Assembly (NCBI RefSeq): GCF_000238375.3
Contig: NZ_AHBZ03000025.1
Span: 16,915 to 80,914 of the forward strand
From: Pseudoalteromonas citrea
Lineage (GTDB): Bacteria; Pseudomonadota; Gammaproteobacteria; Enterobacterales; Alteromonadaceae
DNA: 64,000 bases
Direction: 5' to 3'
The position numbers were made by a program, and so were the translations under genes. This document shows positions 17,535 to 26,101 of this stretch, in pieces. How positions within the stretch are numbered: position 1 is the first letter of the stretch; every line of letters begins with the position of its first letter. The notes under the pieces are model-generated. The model worked only from the letters and a program-made list of their open reading frames with translations, was not told the DNA's origin and did not search any database.

Positions 17535-19838
17535 ATGCTAATTTGGTTAAAACGGATCATTGCAGGATTAGTTTTATTAGCGCTAGCGACAACTGCAACT
17601 CTTTATGGCGTATTGTCATTGAGCTTACCTTCACTTGATGGCACTGGCACAAGTAACGGCATCACTGCGGCAACCACTGTGGAGCGCGATGCTCTGGGGC
17701 AAGCGGTAATTACGGCGCAATCTCGAAAAGACGCAGCTTACGGTTTAGGGTTTGCTCATGGCCAAGACCGATTCTTTCAAATGGACTTATTACGTCGTAA
17801 TGCAGCGGGAGAATTAAGTGAGTTGTTTGGTTCTGCGGCAATAAAATTAGATAAAAACATGCGGTTTCATCAATTACGCAAGCGCAGTCAAGCCATTGTT
17901 GCGAGCTTGCCCATGGATCAACAGCAAGTGCTGCAGGCATATACGCAGGGCGTTAATGAAGGGCGGGTGCAAGCTGGCTTTCAGAGCTTTGAGTATTTAC
18001 TCAGTGGTGCAACCATAAAAGCGTGGCGCAGTGAGGATAGTATACTGACCATCTTTAGCATGTATCTTGATTTACAGTCTGCGAATTTTGAACGTGACAA
18101 AGCATTGATTTATTTAGAGCATATTTTTGGCAACGCGATGCGTGAATTTATATTGCAGCCAAGCATTCATCAAGCTGCGCTAGATGGTTCAAGGTTGCCG
18201 ATACGTCGTGCCTTAATACCAGAACTTCCTACTTTATCTGTGCAAGCTGACATTCACGACATAGGCTCAGTTAATTTATATGGCAGTAATAATTGGGCCG
18301 TAACCGGGGCGTTAACTGAGTCAGGCAAAGCCATGCTATCGGATGATATGCATTTAGGGTTAGCTGTGCCTTCTATTTGGTATCGCGCGCAATTAAATTA
18401 TCAATCTCAAAACTCTCCAGTGACTGTAACTGGCGTGTCGTTACCTGGTGCGCCAGCGATTGTAGTAGGCACGAATGATCATATTGCCTGGGGGTTCACT
18501 AATGGATATTTAGATACCGCGGATTGGATTGAGTTATCATCAGACGATGAAACATGGCAAGAAAAAGAGCATATTCAATTACCTAATGATGAAGTGCACA
18601 CATATTCGTTGTTAATGAGTGAGTATGGTCCTGTGCAGCAGTTTAATGATAAATCGTATGCATTAAGTTGGGTGGGCCATCAACCATATGCCGTGAATTT
18701 GAACCTTTTGGCAATGGAAACAGCATTGACAGTAGATGATGCATTGGCGTTGGCACCGACAGTGGGAATTCCAGTGCAAAACATGATCGTCGTTGACCAA
18801 CATGGAGACGCAGGGTGGGGTCTTATGGGGGCGATTCCGGCAAGAACAAACCCTTCGGATATTGCGATGGAGTCAATAAATTACTCTAAACAGTGGCAGG
18901 ACAATGACAGTTCAAGAGCTGTGCTAAAAAACCCTGAAAATGGTAAGTTATGGACGGCGAACTCTCGTGTGGTCTCTGCACAGGCACATACGCGTTATGG
19001 TGATGGTGGTTATGCTTTGGGGGCTAGAGCAGTACAGATACGCGATCGGCTATTAGCTAAAGAGACGTTTAATGAAGATGACTTTAACCAGTTACAGCAC
19101 GATAATGATGCACTTTTTTTAACCCCATGGCACCAGCATTTAACGGCTTTACTAAGTCATAATGAGGCATCTAAAGCGCGATTCAAAATTGATTTACAGC
19201 ACTTAGCTCAGTGGCAGGCGTGTGCTTGTGCAGATTCGGTTGGGTATACTTTAGTTAAACGTTTTCGTACTAGCTTTATCAACAGTGCATTTGCACCGGT
19301 TGAAGCACAAATGAAAGAGTCCGGTGTAGGCCTACGATATATAAAACGCTATTTAGAACCTGCGCTATGGCAATTACTTGAGCAACAACCGCAAAGTTGG
19401 TTAAATCAGCATGGGAGTTGGCAAATATTACAACTTAGTGCTTATGAAGCTGCTAAGCAAAAGCTGTCAGCAGAATTTGGCCCTAATATGGCAAGTTGGC
19501 AATGGGGTGAAGTGAATGCTCTGAAAGTTAAGCATCCATTTAGCAAACAAATACCAATATTAAGTCAGTTTTTGGATATGCCGAAAACCAGTGCATTCGG
19601 TGATACCTTTATGCCCTCAGTACAGGGTCGTGATTTTGGAGCGTCACAACGGTTTATTGCACAGCCTGGTGCGTTGAGCAATGCAATTATGACAGTCGCT
19701 GGTGGGCAAAGTGGGCATCCATTGTCACCGTTTTACCGTGCAGGGTTTCATGACTATGCACAAGGTAATGCAACGCCGTTGCTGCCTGGTCAAGTCATAC
19801 ACGCATTAACTATTAGGCCTAAAGATCAGCCTGAGTAG
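17535..19838 (+). CDS. Penicillin acylase family (Ntn-hydrolase) protein
   Basis: 767-residue exported amidase of the penicillin G acylase/acyl-homoserine-lactone acylase superfamily. An N-terminal membrane or signal segment (about 8-28) precedes the alpha chain, including AYGLGFAHGQDRFFQMD. The autocatalytic cleavage site is LYGSNNWAVTG with Ser251 as predicted nucleophile; the beta chain follows. Many marine homologues act on N-acyl-homoserine lactones or on other acyl amides; the substrate cannot be decided here. The start has TAAGGACG upstream. Its last 13 bases overlap the convergent diguanylate cyclase gene. Confidence 0.92.
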   Translation: MLIWLKRIIAGLVLLALATTATLYGVLSLSLPSLDGTGTSNGITAATTVERDALGQAVITAQSRKDAAYGLGFAHGQDRFFQMDLLRRNAAGELSELFGSAAIKLDKNMRFHQLRKRSQAIVASLPMDQQQVLQAYTQGVNEGRVQAGFQSFEYLLSGATIKAWRSEDSILTIFSMYLDLQSANFERDKALIYLEHIFGNAMREFILQPSIHQAALDGSRLPIRRALIPELPTLSVQADIHDIGSVNLYGSNNWAVTGALTESGKAMLSDDMHLGLAVPSIWYRAQLNYQSQNSPVTVTGVSLPGAPAIVVGTNDHIAWGFTNGYLDTADWIELSSDDETWQEKEHIQLPNDEVHTYSLLMSEYGPVQQFNDKSYALSWVGHQPYAVNLNLLAMETALTVDDALALAPTVGIPVQNMIVVDQHGDAGWGLMGAIPARTNPSDIAMESINYSKQWQDNDSSRAVLKNPENGKLWTANSRVVSAQAHTRYGDGGYALGARAVQIRDRLLAKETFNEDDFNQLQHDNDALFLTPWHQHLTALLSHNEASKARFKIDLQHLAQWQACACADSVGYTLVKRFRTSFINSAFAPVEAQMKESGVGLRYIKRYLEPALWQLLEQQPQSWLNQHGSWQILQLSAYEAAKQKLSAEFGPNMASWQWGEVNALKVKHPFSKQIPILSQFLDMPKTSAFGDTFMPSVQGRDFGASQRFIAQPGALSNAIMTVAGGQSGHPLSPFYRAGFHDYAQGNATPLLPGQVIHALTIRPKDQPE

Positions 19839-20890
19839 GGAATTTCGTACAATGATGAAGCGGCCGTTACTTGATTACGGCCGTTTTTTTTGCTGCTATA
19901 AAGTGCGTTGTCGGCATGCTGCAAAACCGTATCGAAGTTACTGCTGGTGGGCCACAGGGCAACACCAAAGCTCATTGTAACGTGTTTGTCGAAGTGTTCG
20001 AAGACTTCACAAGTGATAGAGCTTCTGAGCTTTTCAATACGAAACATGGCAGTTTTTGGAGTGCAATTTGGCATGACGAGTAAAAATTCTTCGCCGCCCC
20101 AGCGTGCGCAAATATCGACTGGCCTTGTATATTTTTCTATCATGAGCGCGACACGCTTTAATACTTCATCTCCTTGTACGTGCCCATAATCATCATTAAT
20201 TTGCTTAAAGTGATCGATATCAGCCATGACGATACACAAAGTTTCATTATTCTCATCACAGTGATACTTGGCATGTGTAATAAGCTCAAGCGCATAGCGC
20301 CGATTATACATGTGAGTGAGAGGATCTTTTGCAGCAAGTTGTTCAAGAGATTGGCGCTGTTGCATGGTTACTTCTCTAATTAACGAGACGGTAAAAATCA
20401 TAGGGATTCCGCACACCAGTACATTTGTAAAGTGCACATAGGGTAGTAGGTTGGCGAATGCATAATTGTAAGTGACATCGTCAAACCAAATGTACATAGC
20501 GGCAAAGAGTATGATCATTATGGTGGAAGCCGCGACGGCAGGCTTTAATTCCATATTATTATCAAGCAATAATAAACAAGATACCGTCCATAGGTAATAT
20601 TGAAACCCGAGCTCCATCCCTAATAAGGCGCACACACTCACTGCATGAATAGCCACTTCGATGCTGAACAATCGTAATGCCAAAGAACGATGCTCATGAT
20701 TAAGCAAATAAATACCGGCCCCCCACGCAATGACGCTAACTATATTCAGGAGTGCTAAAGACGTTATATTTAGTAGCCAAAAAACCATTAATAAAAGTAC
20801 ATGTAAGCCAAGGCAATACCATGCAACACGCTTCAGTAGCGTTAACTTTACCTGTTCGACTATATCTGGCTGGCTATGCGGGTGTTGCAC
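19826..20890 (-). CDS. Membrane diguanylate cyclase (GGDEF)
   Basis: 354-residue enzyme that makes cyclic di-GMP from two GTP. The N-terminal half has about six hydrophobic segments, probably an integral membrane sensor. The C-terminal GGDEF domain has GGEEF at 265-269, an active variant, and an RPVD inhibitory (I-site) motif five residues before it at 256-259, so product feedback is likely. The start is a GTG at 20890 with AAAGGTC upstream. Its 3' end contains the terminator of the facing acylase gene. Confidence 0.92.
   Translation of the reverse strand: MQHPHSQPDIVEQVKLTLLKRVAWYCLGLHVLLLMVFWLLNITSLALLNIVSVIAWGAGIYLLNHEHRSLALRLFSIEVAIHAVSVCALLGMELGFQYYLWTVSCLLLLDNNMELKPAVAASTIMIILFAAMYIWFDDVTYNYAFANLLPYVHFTNVLVCGIPMIFTVSLIREVTMQQRQSLEQLAAKDPLTHMYNRRYALELITHAKYHCDENNETLCIVMADIDHFKQINDDYGHVQGDEVLKRVALMIEKYTRPVDICARWGGEEFLLVMPNCTPKTAMFRIEKLRSSITCEVFEHFDKHVTMSFGVALWPTSSNFDTVLQHADNALYSSKKNGRNQVTAASSLYEIPYSG
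19861..19891 (+). terminator. Terminator of the acylase gene, inside the diguanylate cyclase ORF
   Basis: CGGCCGT and ACGGCCG form a stem with a nine-base loop followed by eight T residues, 22 bases after the acylase stop. The same bases code for the SSKKNGRNQVTAAS end of the GGDEF domain on the minus strand. Confidence 0.9.
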
Positions 20891-21010
20891 AGTATGACGA
20901 CCTTTCGAGTGATAACAACAAAAGTATAGATGCTTTTGGATGATTTTTACTCTACTTTAAAAAGGTGGGGTTTAGATACTGCTTATCGTTTATTTTACAG
21001 CGGGGTCGCG

Positions 21011-21859
21011 ATGAATTACGTAATAAAGGTTATTATTGTATTCCTAATTTTTGGCTTTAGCGCTAAAGCCGTGGATTTTCGCACTCATAAACTGACTGAG
21101 CAGGTGCATGTTTTGTTTGGGCAAGGCGGTAATATTGCGATTCACATTGGCGATGATGGTACTTACATTGTTGATGATCAGTTTGCGAAGTTGTCGGCGC
21201 AAATTAAACAGCAAATTAGTGCGTTAAAGCCGGGGTCGCCTGAGTTTGTTATAAACACTCATTTTCATGGTGATCATACCGGTGGTAATGAAGCATTTTC
21301 ACTTGCTGGCAGTCATGTTATTGCCCACGATAACGTGCATAAGCGTTTGGTTAAAAAGCACGGTAAAGCGTCAGCGTATTTGCCACGTGTGAGCTTTGAT
21401 AACACATTAACGCTGCATTTTAATAATGAACAAGCACACATTGCGCATTTTGCACATGCGCATACTGATGGGGATGCTGTGGTAACTTTTACAAAAGCCA
21501 ATATTGTCCATATGGGAGATTTGTATTTTAACCTCGGTGGCTTGCCATTTGTAGATGTGGATAGTGGAGGCTCGGTTGATGGTTTACTCAAAGCTTTACA
21601 TCATATTGTGACTGCACTTGATGATAACAGTGTGGTTATTCCAGGGCATGGGGCAGTATCTAATAAAGCGGAGCTATTGCAATACATCGCTCGAGTAGAG
21701 CAAGCACGCACTTTGATTTTAAATGCAATGACTCAGGCAGCCACCCAAGAGGAAATGGTAAAGTTCGATCCACTGTCCCCCCTTAATTTACCCTACACTA
21801 GCTGGTTGCCAAAAGAGCGTGTCACCCAGCTATTTTATCGCTCGTTAAAGAAAGAGTGA
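21011..21859 (+). CDS. Exported metallo-beta-lactamase-fold hydrolase
   Basis: About 282-residue periplasmic protein with a signal peptide (1-20, FGFSAKA) and a zinc-binding HFHGDH motif at residues 84-89. Further metal ligands are the His in HAHTDGDAVV, the Asp/His in VHMGDLYF and the His in VIPGHGAV. This set defines the MBL fold; the spacing resembles SoxH/quinoprotein-relative-type periplasmic MBL proteins rather than an antibiotic-resistance class B enzyme, but the substrate is unknown. I use the ATG at 21011, which follows CGGGG and begins the signal peptide. Confidence 0.87.
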   Translation: MNYVIKVIIVFLIFGFSAKAVDFRTHKLTEQVHVLFGQGGNIAIHIGDDGTYIVDDQFAKLSAQIKQQISALKPGSPEFVINTHFHGDHTGGNEAFSLAGSHVIAHDNVHKRLVKKHGKASAYLPRVSFDNTLTLHFNNEQAHIAHFAHAHTDGDAVVTFTKANIVHMGDLYFNLGGLPFVDVDSGGSVDGLLKALHHIVTALDDNSVVIPGHGAVSNKAELLQYIARVEQARTLILNAMTQAATQEEMVKFDPLSPLNLPYTSWLPKERVTQLFYRSLKKE

Positions 21860-21865
21860 TGCGTA

Positions 21866-22738
21866 TTATGTCAGCATCACTAAACAGGCTGCTAATGCGA
21901 TGAGTATTAGGCCAAAGCTGTCGCGTTTTTTAACGGGTTGCTTGAGCCACACAGCCGAAATGAGCATGGTAAAGAAGACTTCTATTTGACCGAGAGTTTT
22001 GACATATGCAACGTGTTGCAAACTCATGGCACTAAACCAACCAATAGAACCAATACAACTGGAGAGGCTGATCACACTTACTTTACTGCGATATTGCCAT
22101 AAGACCTTAAAGCTGTAAGGTTCTTTGATCAATAAGTACAGACTTAACAATATAGATTGGGTACTGATCACCAGTAACAACACCCAGGCTGCGCTATGGG
22201 GAAATGGCAATTGGCTTGTGAGTGTTGCCTCTCTGACCCATAAAGAGGTTAATGCAAATGCGCTGCCGCACCCCAAACCAAGCAGGGCGGTGGATAAGTT
22301 GAAGTTTTTTATTGTAAAGCCGCTGAGAATGAGTACGGCGACACCGCCAATGACAACACCAAGCCAGCCAAAATATGATAATGCTGAACCAAAGAATAGC
22401 ATACCAAAAATCGCCGCAACGAGCGCTTCACTTTTAGCCAGTCCGGCACCTATTGCATAGTTATTTTGCTTAAATAGGACCACCATGAGGGCGGTTGCCA
22501 GTATTTGCGTGATGCTGGCTGCACCAATATACGTTATAAAAGTGCCACTGAACTGTATGTGTTCTGTGGGGTGAACTTGATATAAACCGAATAAGTACAA
22601 GGCGGCGATTGGGCCAGCTAAAATAAAACGAGAGAGCGTCACGGTTGCGATTGAGGCATGGTCGCTTAACTGACTTTGTAAGGCATTACGCCAAGCTTGT
22701 GCAAAAGCGGCTAAAAACGTAAACGCGATCCATACCAT
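21866..22738 (-). CDS. DMT superfamily (EamA-type) transporter
   Basis: 290-residue inner-membrane protein with about ten hydrophobic helices arranged as two EamA-like halves, typical of drug/metabolite transporters. The region YAIGAGLAKSEALVAAIFGM lies in the first half and TLGQIEVFFTMLISAVWLKQP in the second. It has no associated enzyme that would suggest the substrate. It converges with the MBL gene, six bases apart. Confidence 0.85.
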   Translation of the reverse strand: MVWIAFTFLAAFAQAWRNALQSQLSDHASIATVTLSRFILAGPIAALYLFGLYQVHPTEHIQFSGTFITYIGAASITQILATALMVVLFKQNNYAIGAGLAKSEALVAAIFGMLFFGSALSYFGWLGVVIGGVAVLILSGFTIKNFNLSTALLGLGCGSAFALTSLWVREATLTSQLPFPHSAAWVLLLVISTQSILLSLYLLIKEPYSFKVLWQYRSKVSVISLSSCIGSIGWFSAMSLQHVAYVKTLGQIEVFFTMLISAVWLKQPVKKRDSFGLILIALAACLVMLT

Positions 22739-22896
22739 GTTGTTATTCCTGCTATTGTGTCAACTACAAAGCTTAAATTATCAATTATGTAGAGATTAAG
22801 CGAGTGATAATCGCGAATATAAGATGTGATGCGACAACCTGCCCACGAACGTATTTATCTCGTACTAGTTATACTTTATGGCGATGCTACTCAATT

Positions 22897-22927
22897 AGCC
22901 GCCGCTCATGAAATAGGCGGCTTTTTA
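22897..22927 (+). terminator. Orphan intrinsic terminator upstream of the MAPEG gene
   Basis: AGCCGCC/GGCGGCT stem with a 12-base loop followed by five T residues on the plus strand. The nearest upstream gene on this strand is the MBL gene ending at 21859, with a whole minus-strand gene between, so it may end a small RNA or attenuate the MAPEG transcript. Confidence 0.6.
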
Positions 22928-22985
22928 TCATCACAATGTTATGTTAGCGTGGTTAATTATTTCTTATAGATAGAAAGGAGCTAGT

Positions 22986-23369
22986 ATGACAACGTTACTT
23001 ATCTGCGCACTCGTTGCGGTATTGTTACCTTACTTGGCCAAGTTGCCCGTGGCCATCGAAATGAATAAATTAGGGGGCTACGATAATCGCCACCCTCGAG
23101 CTCAACAATCAAAACTAGAAGGCTTTGGCGCTCGGGCACTTGCAGCGCACCAAAATAGCTTTGAATCACTCATTGTGTTTTCAGTGGCGTTAGCCGTGGT
23201 GTTAGGCTCAAATAATGTGAATGCGGTGACAGAGTATTTAGCCATTACTCATATTGTTGCACGTATTTTATACTGTGCTTTTTACTATATGAATATAGAT
23301 AAACTCAGGTCTTTAGTTTGGTTAGTGGGTATTGGCTCTGCGGTGGGCATGATTGGCGTAAGTATTTAA
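22986..23369 (+). CDS. MAPEG family membrane protein
   Basis: 127-residue protein with four hydrophobic helices and the MAPEG pattern ARALAAHQNSFESLIVFSVA. Family members include glutathione transferases and eicosanoid enzymes; bacterial short forms are mostly uncharacterised. A clear AAAGGAG ribosome site precedes the ATG. It stands alone between two hairpins. Confidence 0.87.
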   Translation: MTTLLICALVAVLLPYLAKLPVAIEMNKLGGYDNRHPRAQQSKLEGFGARALAAHQNSFESLIVFSVALAVVLGSNNVNAVTEYLAITHIVARILYCAFYYMNIDKLRSLVWLVGIGSAVGMIGVSI

Positions 23370-23379
23370 ATTAACAAGA

Positions 23380-23412
23380 AGAGATAGAGCAACGGCGTGT
23401 TGCTCTATCTCT
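23380..23412. terminator. Hairpin between convergent MAPEG and M56 genes
   Basis: A perfect 13-bp stem, AGAGATAGAGCAA with TTGCTCTATCTCT, around a seven-base loop fills the gap between the two stop codons. No long T run follows on either strand. Confidence 0.65.
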
Positions 23413-23413
23413 A

Positions 23414-24625
23414 TCAGTGTGACACATTAATCCGTTCAAATTGATTATTTCGTGGTGTGTTTGTCGCGTCATCATTAATTTTAAAATCTAGCTGAACGCG
23501 ATGTATTTCACGAGGGGTGTTTGAAGGGGTGTATTGCCATTGTCGCAATGCTTTAATCGCATTGTTCTCAAAGGTATTTTTTGGGCTAGCGGCAATGACT
23601 TTGATGTTGTTAGTGTGGCCGCGTTCATCAATGGTATAAGCCAGCTGTACATACCCTGATAGGCCATCATTTGCGGCTTCAATGGGGTATTTTGGCTCAA
23701 TTCGCATGATAGGCTTTACTGAGTGAACTGCTTTTACTTTTTCTATCGGACTGTCTTTAGTGATTGCTAAGGCACTTAATGATGCCAGCGCAGAGCTGAT
23801 CAACAGGGTTTGCGCAACCGTTGAGGGTCGAGCTGTGTTTTTTATATGGTTAAGTCTCTGTAGCATGGTGTTTTTATCTCCATAGTAAGCGTATGCAAAA
23901 TGCCGTTTGTTATGGTGTTCAACACAGTTAATCAGTGTTTTGGCATAATGCACTTGTTGATGATGCGGTTTATTTTCTAGGACACGCTCGTCGCAAGCGA
24001 GTTCTTGGACGCGTCGAAAGCTCTGATACCCAAGCCAAATGAGTGGGTTGAACCACGTTATTGTGGCTAGTGAAAAGAATCCAAGATTCCATAGGTTATC
24101 GTGGCGTTTTATGTGCGTATACTCATGTTCTAACATTAATGAAAGAGACTGCGGGTCAAAGCGCTGAATATAATTAGTCGGTAATACAATGTTGGGTTTG
24201 ATGAGACCAACAATCATTGGGCTGTTTATTTGTGTGCTGACGTAAACTGGGTACTCACGATACGTCGTATCTGTTAATTGTAAGGCGAGGTTGGTGTGGA
24301 AACGCTTATGCTGCCAAAACATAGCAAGTAACAGACTGCAAGCGCCAGCTACATATACGACTGTCCAACCTAACAACCATGTATCAACCACAGGGAGCTG
24401 AGCTGGGGTGACTGTTACGTAGTACATGGCGTTATTCGATAAGGGCTTTAATTCACTCGGTAAACTTAGCAGTAACAAGGTGCTAGGTATGAGCCACCAC
24501 ATTTTATATAGCAACTGAGCGCCAATTTTACTCGTAAGTGAATGTTCGCAAATTAAGAGTACAACAACACTAACACTTAGCAGCAACTGTATTTTGATAA
24601 CCCAATCAAGTAGCTCGTTTAACAT
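23414..24625 (-). CDS. BlaR1/M56-type membrane metallopeptidase with TonB-like C-terminus
   Basis: 403-residue integral membrane protein. Helices fill about 5-105, the zinc motif HEYTH is at 167-171 with a further Glu in ELACDERVL, another helix is near 270, and the C-terminal 290-375 part is a TonB_C-like domain (GYVQLAYTIDERG, ALRQWQYTPS). The penicillin-binding sensor of true BlaR1 is missing. The gene begins one base after the blaI-type repressor stop, so the pair is co-expressed. By analogy with BlaR1, it should trigger inactivation of the repressor, but the signal is unlikely to be bound as a beta-lactam by a PBP domain. Confidence 0.88.
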   Translation of the reverse strand: MLNELLDWVIKIQLLLSVSVVVLLICEHSLTSKIGAQLLYKMWWLIPSTLLLLSLPSELKPLSNNAMYYVTVTPAQLPVVDTWLLGWTVVYVAGACSLLLAMFWQHKRFHTNLALQLTDTTYREYPVYVSTQINSPMIVGLIKPNIVLPTNYIQRFDPQSLSLMLEHEYTHIKRHDNLWNLGFFSLATITWFNPLIWLGYQSFRRVQELACDERVLENKPHHQQVHYAKTLINCVEHHNKRHFAYAYYGDKNTMLQRLNHIKNTARPSTVAQTLLISSALASLSALAITKDSPIEKVKAVHSVKPIMRIEPKYPIEAANDGLSGYVQLAYTIDERGHTNNIKVIAASPKNTFENNAIKALRQWQYTPSNTPREIHRVQLDFKINDDATNTPRNNQFERINVSH

Positions 24626-24626
24626 A

Positions 24627-25004
24627 TTACTTTCCTTGCTTGTCTTCCCATTCTTTTATGACATTCTTTAGTTCATCAATATCGGTTTGTAATAGCGGGT
24701 GTGTTTTGGCAAACCCACTGACTAAAGGCGCTATACGGCCTTGGAATACGCGTTGAATAAAGCTGCGGCTCTCTTTTTGGGTATACTCATCGCGTTCAAT
24801 GGTGGGCGTGTAGATGTACTCTCGACCTTGCTTTTCAAAGGTGACGGCCTGCTTTTTAACTAGGCGGCTGACGAGGGTTTTAATGGTTTTTTCGTGCCAC
24901 TGAGTGTCGTCGCTTAAACGCTTAATAATGTCACTGGCTTTTGCTGGGTAGCTTTGCCATAGCGCTTCCATTACTGAAAACTCAGCTTTAGATAATTCAA
25001 TCAT
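24627..25004 (-). CDS. BlaI/MecI/CopY family transcriptional repressor
   Basis: 125-residue winged-helix repressor. The N-terminal DNA-binding domain reads LSKAEFSVMEALWQ and WHEKTIKTLVSRLVKKQAV; a helical dimerisation tail follows. Such repressors are cleaved after signalling by an M56 protease, here encoded immediately downstream. A palindrome with two TACAnnTGTA half-sites lies 8 bases before the start, overlapping the likely promoter, so it probably represses its own operon. Confidence 0.93.
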   Translation of the reverse strand: MIELSKAEFSVMEALWQSYPAKASDIIKRLSDDTQWHEKTIKTLVSRLVKKQAVTFEKQGREYIYTPTIERDEYTQKESRSFIQRVFQGRIAPLVSGFAKTHPLLQTDIDELKNVIKEWEDKQGK

Positions 25005-25011
25005 TTTTTGC

Positions 25012-25049
25012 CTACAAATGTAATCTATGCATTTAGATTACACTTGTAG
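25012..25049. promoter_or_regulatory. BlaI-type double operator
   Basis: Two TACAnnTGTA sites, 25013-25022 (TACAAATGTA) and 25039-25048 (TACACTTGTA), form the arms of a 38-base palindrome with one mismatch per 15-base arm. TACAnnTGTA is the known BlaI/MecI recognition core. Centre-to-centre distance is 26 bases. Confidence 0.85.
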
Positions 25050-25062
25050 TTATTAAGGTCAA
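25035..25062 (-). promoter_or_regulatory. Promoter of the blaI-M56 operon
   Basis: On the minus strand TTGACC (25057-25062) and TAATCT (25035-25040) are 16 bases apart. The right operator site lies in the spacer and the -10 box is inside the palindrome, so a bound repressor would block polymerase. Confidence 0.65.
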
Positions 25063-25065
25063 GTT

Positions 25066-25764
25066 TTATTTTTGTACAATTTTTAATTCGGATTGAGTAA
25101 TGAGTTGGAATTGACCTTCTTTGAGTTGATCTAGGTTTAGCTTGAAGCCCGCTATTTTTACCCTAAATAAATCAATCACGCGGTAGCCACAGTAATGACT
25201 CATTTTGCGTATTTGGCGATTTAACCCTTGCTGTAAGGTTATTTTAAAACGGGTCGGCGTTAATAGCTCGACCTCACATGGTAGTGTTATTTGGCCATTG
25301 ATGGGTATGCCAGAGGCCATCTTTTGACAGAATGAATCGTCAATGGGTCGGTCGACCTCGACCCAATACTGTTTCTTTTGATGATGTTCTGGATGCAACA
25401 TGTATTGGCACAAGGTGCCATCATTGGTAAGCAATAATAATCCACGAGAGTCCTTATCTAAGCGGCCAATAGGGTAAACACGTGTTGTCTTCGGTAGGTA
25501 ATGAATAAGACTTGTGGGATCGTCGATATTAAGTTTACAGTCTATGCCAACAGGTTTGTGATAAGCGTAAAGTTGCTTTTCGGGTAAGGCACTAATCGTT
25601 TTACCTTGCACAATAATGATATCTTGTGTGGTGACATGGTCAATATGGTTCGCCAATTTCCCGTTGACGCAGACTTCTCCTGCATCAATTAATCGTGATG
25701 CTTGGCGGCGAGAGCACACCCCAGCATGACCTAAAAATTTGGCTAAGCGTATTGGACTAAGCAT
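25066..25764 (-). CDS. rluF: Ribosomal large-subunit pseudouridine synthase F-like
   Basis: 232-residue RsuA-family enzyme: an N-terminal S4 RNA-binding domain (about 5-60, RLAKFLGHAGVCSRRQASRL) and a catalytic domain with the Asp in IGRLDKDSRGLLLLTNDG. The closing motif QGLNRQIRKMSHYCGYRV resembles RluF, which modifies U2604 of 23S rRNA, more than RluE or RsuA. The target is assigned by resemblance only. Confidence 0.8.
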   Translation of the reverse strand: MLSPIRLAKFLGHAGVCSRRQASRLIDAGEVCVNGKLANHIDHVTTQDIIIVQGKTISALPEKQLYAYHKPVGIDCKLNIDDPTSLIHYLPKTTRVYPIGRLDKDSRGLLLLTNDGTLCQYMLHPEHHQKKQYWVEVDRPIDDSFCQKMASGIPINGQITLPCEVELLTPTRFKITLQQGLNRQIRKMSHYCGYRVIDLFRVKIAGFKLNLDQLKEGQFQLITQSELKIVQK

Positions 25765-25982
25765 TCCTTACCTTGTTTTTTATGATGCTAATAGGGACTT
25801 GCCTCATCAGTATTTTAATAAATAGAATGATATTTAATAATACGGTAAAGCAATGTTGGGCGCCATCTTCTCGTGTTAACTAATTCGACCTTATCAGACA
25901 TGCAAGCAGAGGGAGTAGTTGAAGTTAGGGCTATTAGAGGTGGCTTTTTATGAAAAATATTTATCATGGTTTCTGAATGGGT

Positions 25983-26011
25983 TTACACATCGAAGTGCAA
26001 CTTACTATTAT
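25983..26011 (+). promoter_or_regulatory. Candidate promoter of the first glycosyltransferase
   Basis: TTACAC and TATTAT are 17 bases apart, about 90 bases before the gene; a TATACT at 26014 is an alternative -10. The gap 25765-26101 otherwise holds nothing I recognise. Confidence 0.35.
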
Positions 26012-26101
26012 GTTATACTTTTTCTTTATTTGTGTGTTTCCTATTTAGCGTCAGTAGGTAGTTATTGTTCTAAATAGTATAGAAGAGGAAGTGGTTATAT
26101 T

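Noticed and set aside
22125-22460. Open frame opposite the DMT transporter
   Set aside because: The transporter on the minus strand explains the region; no start signal for the plus-strand frame.
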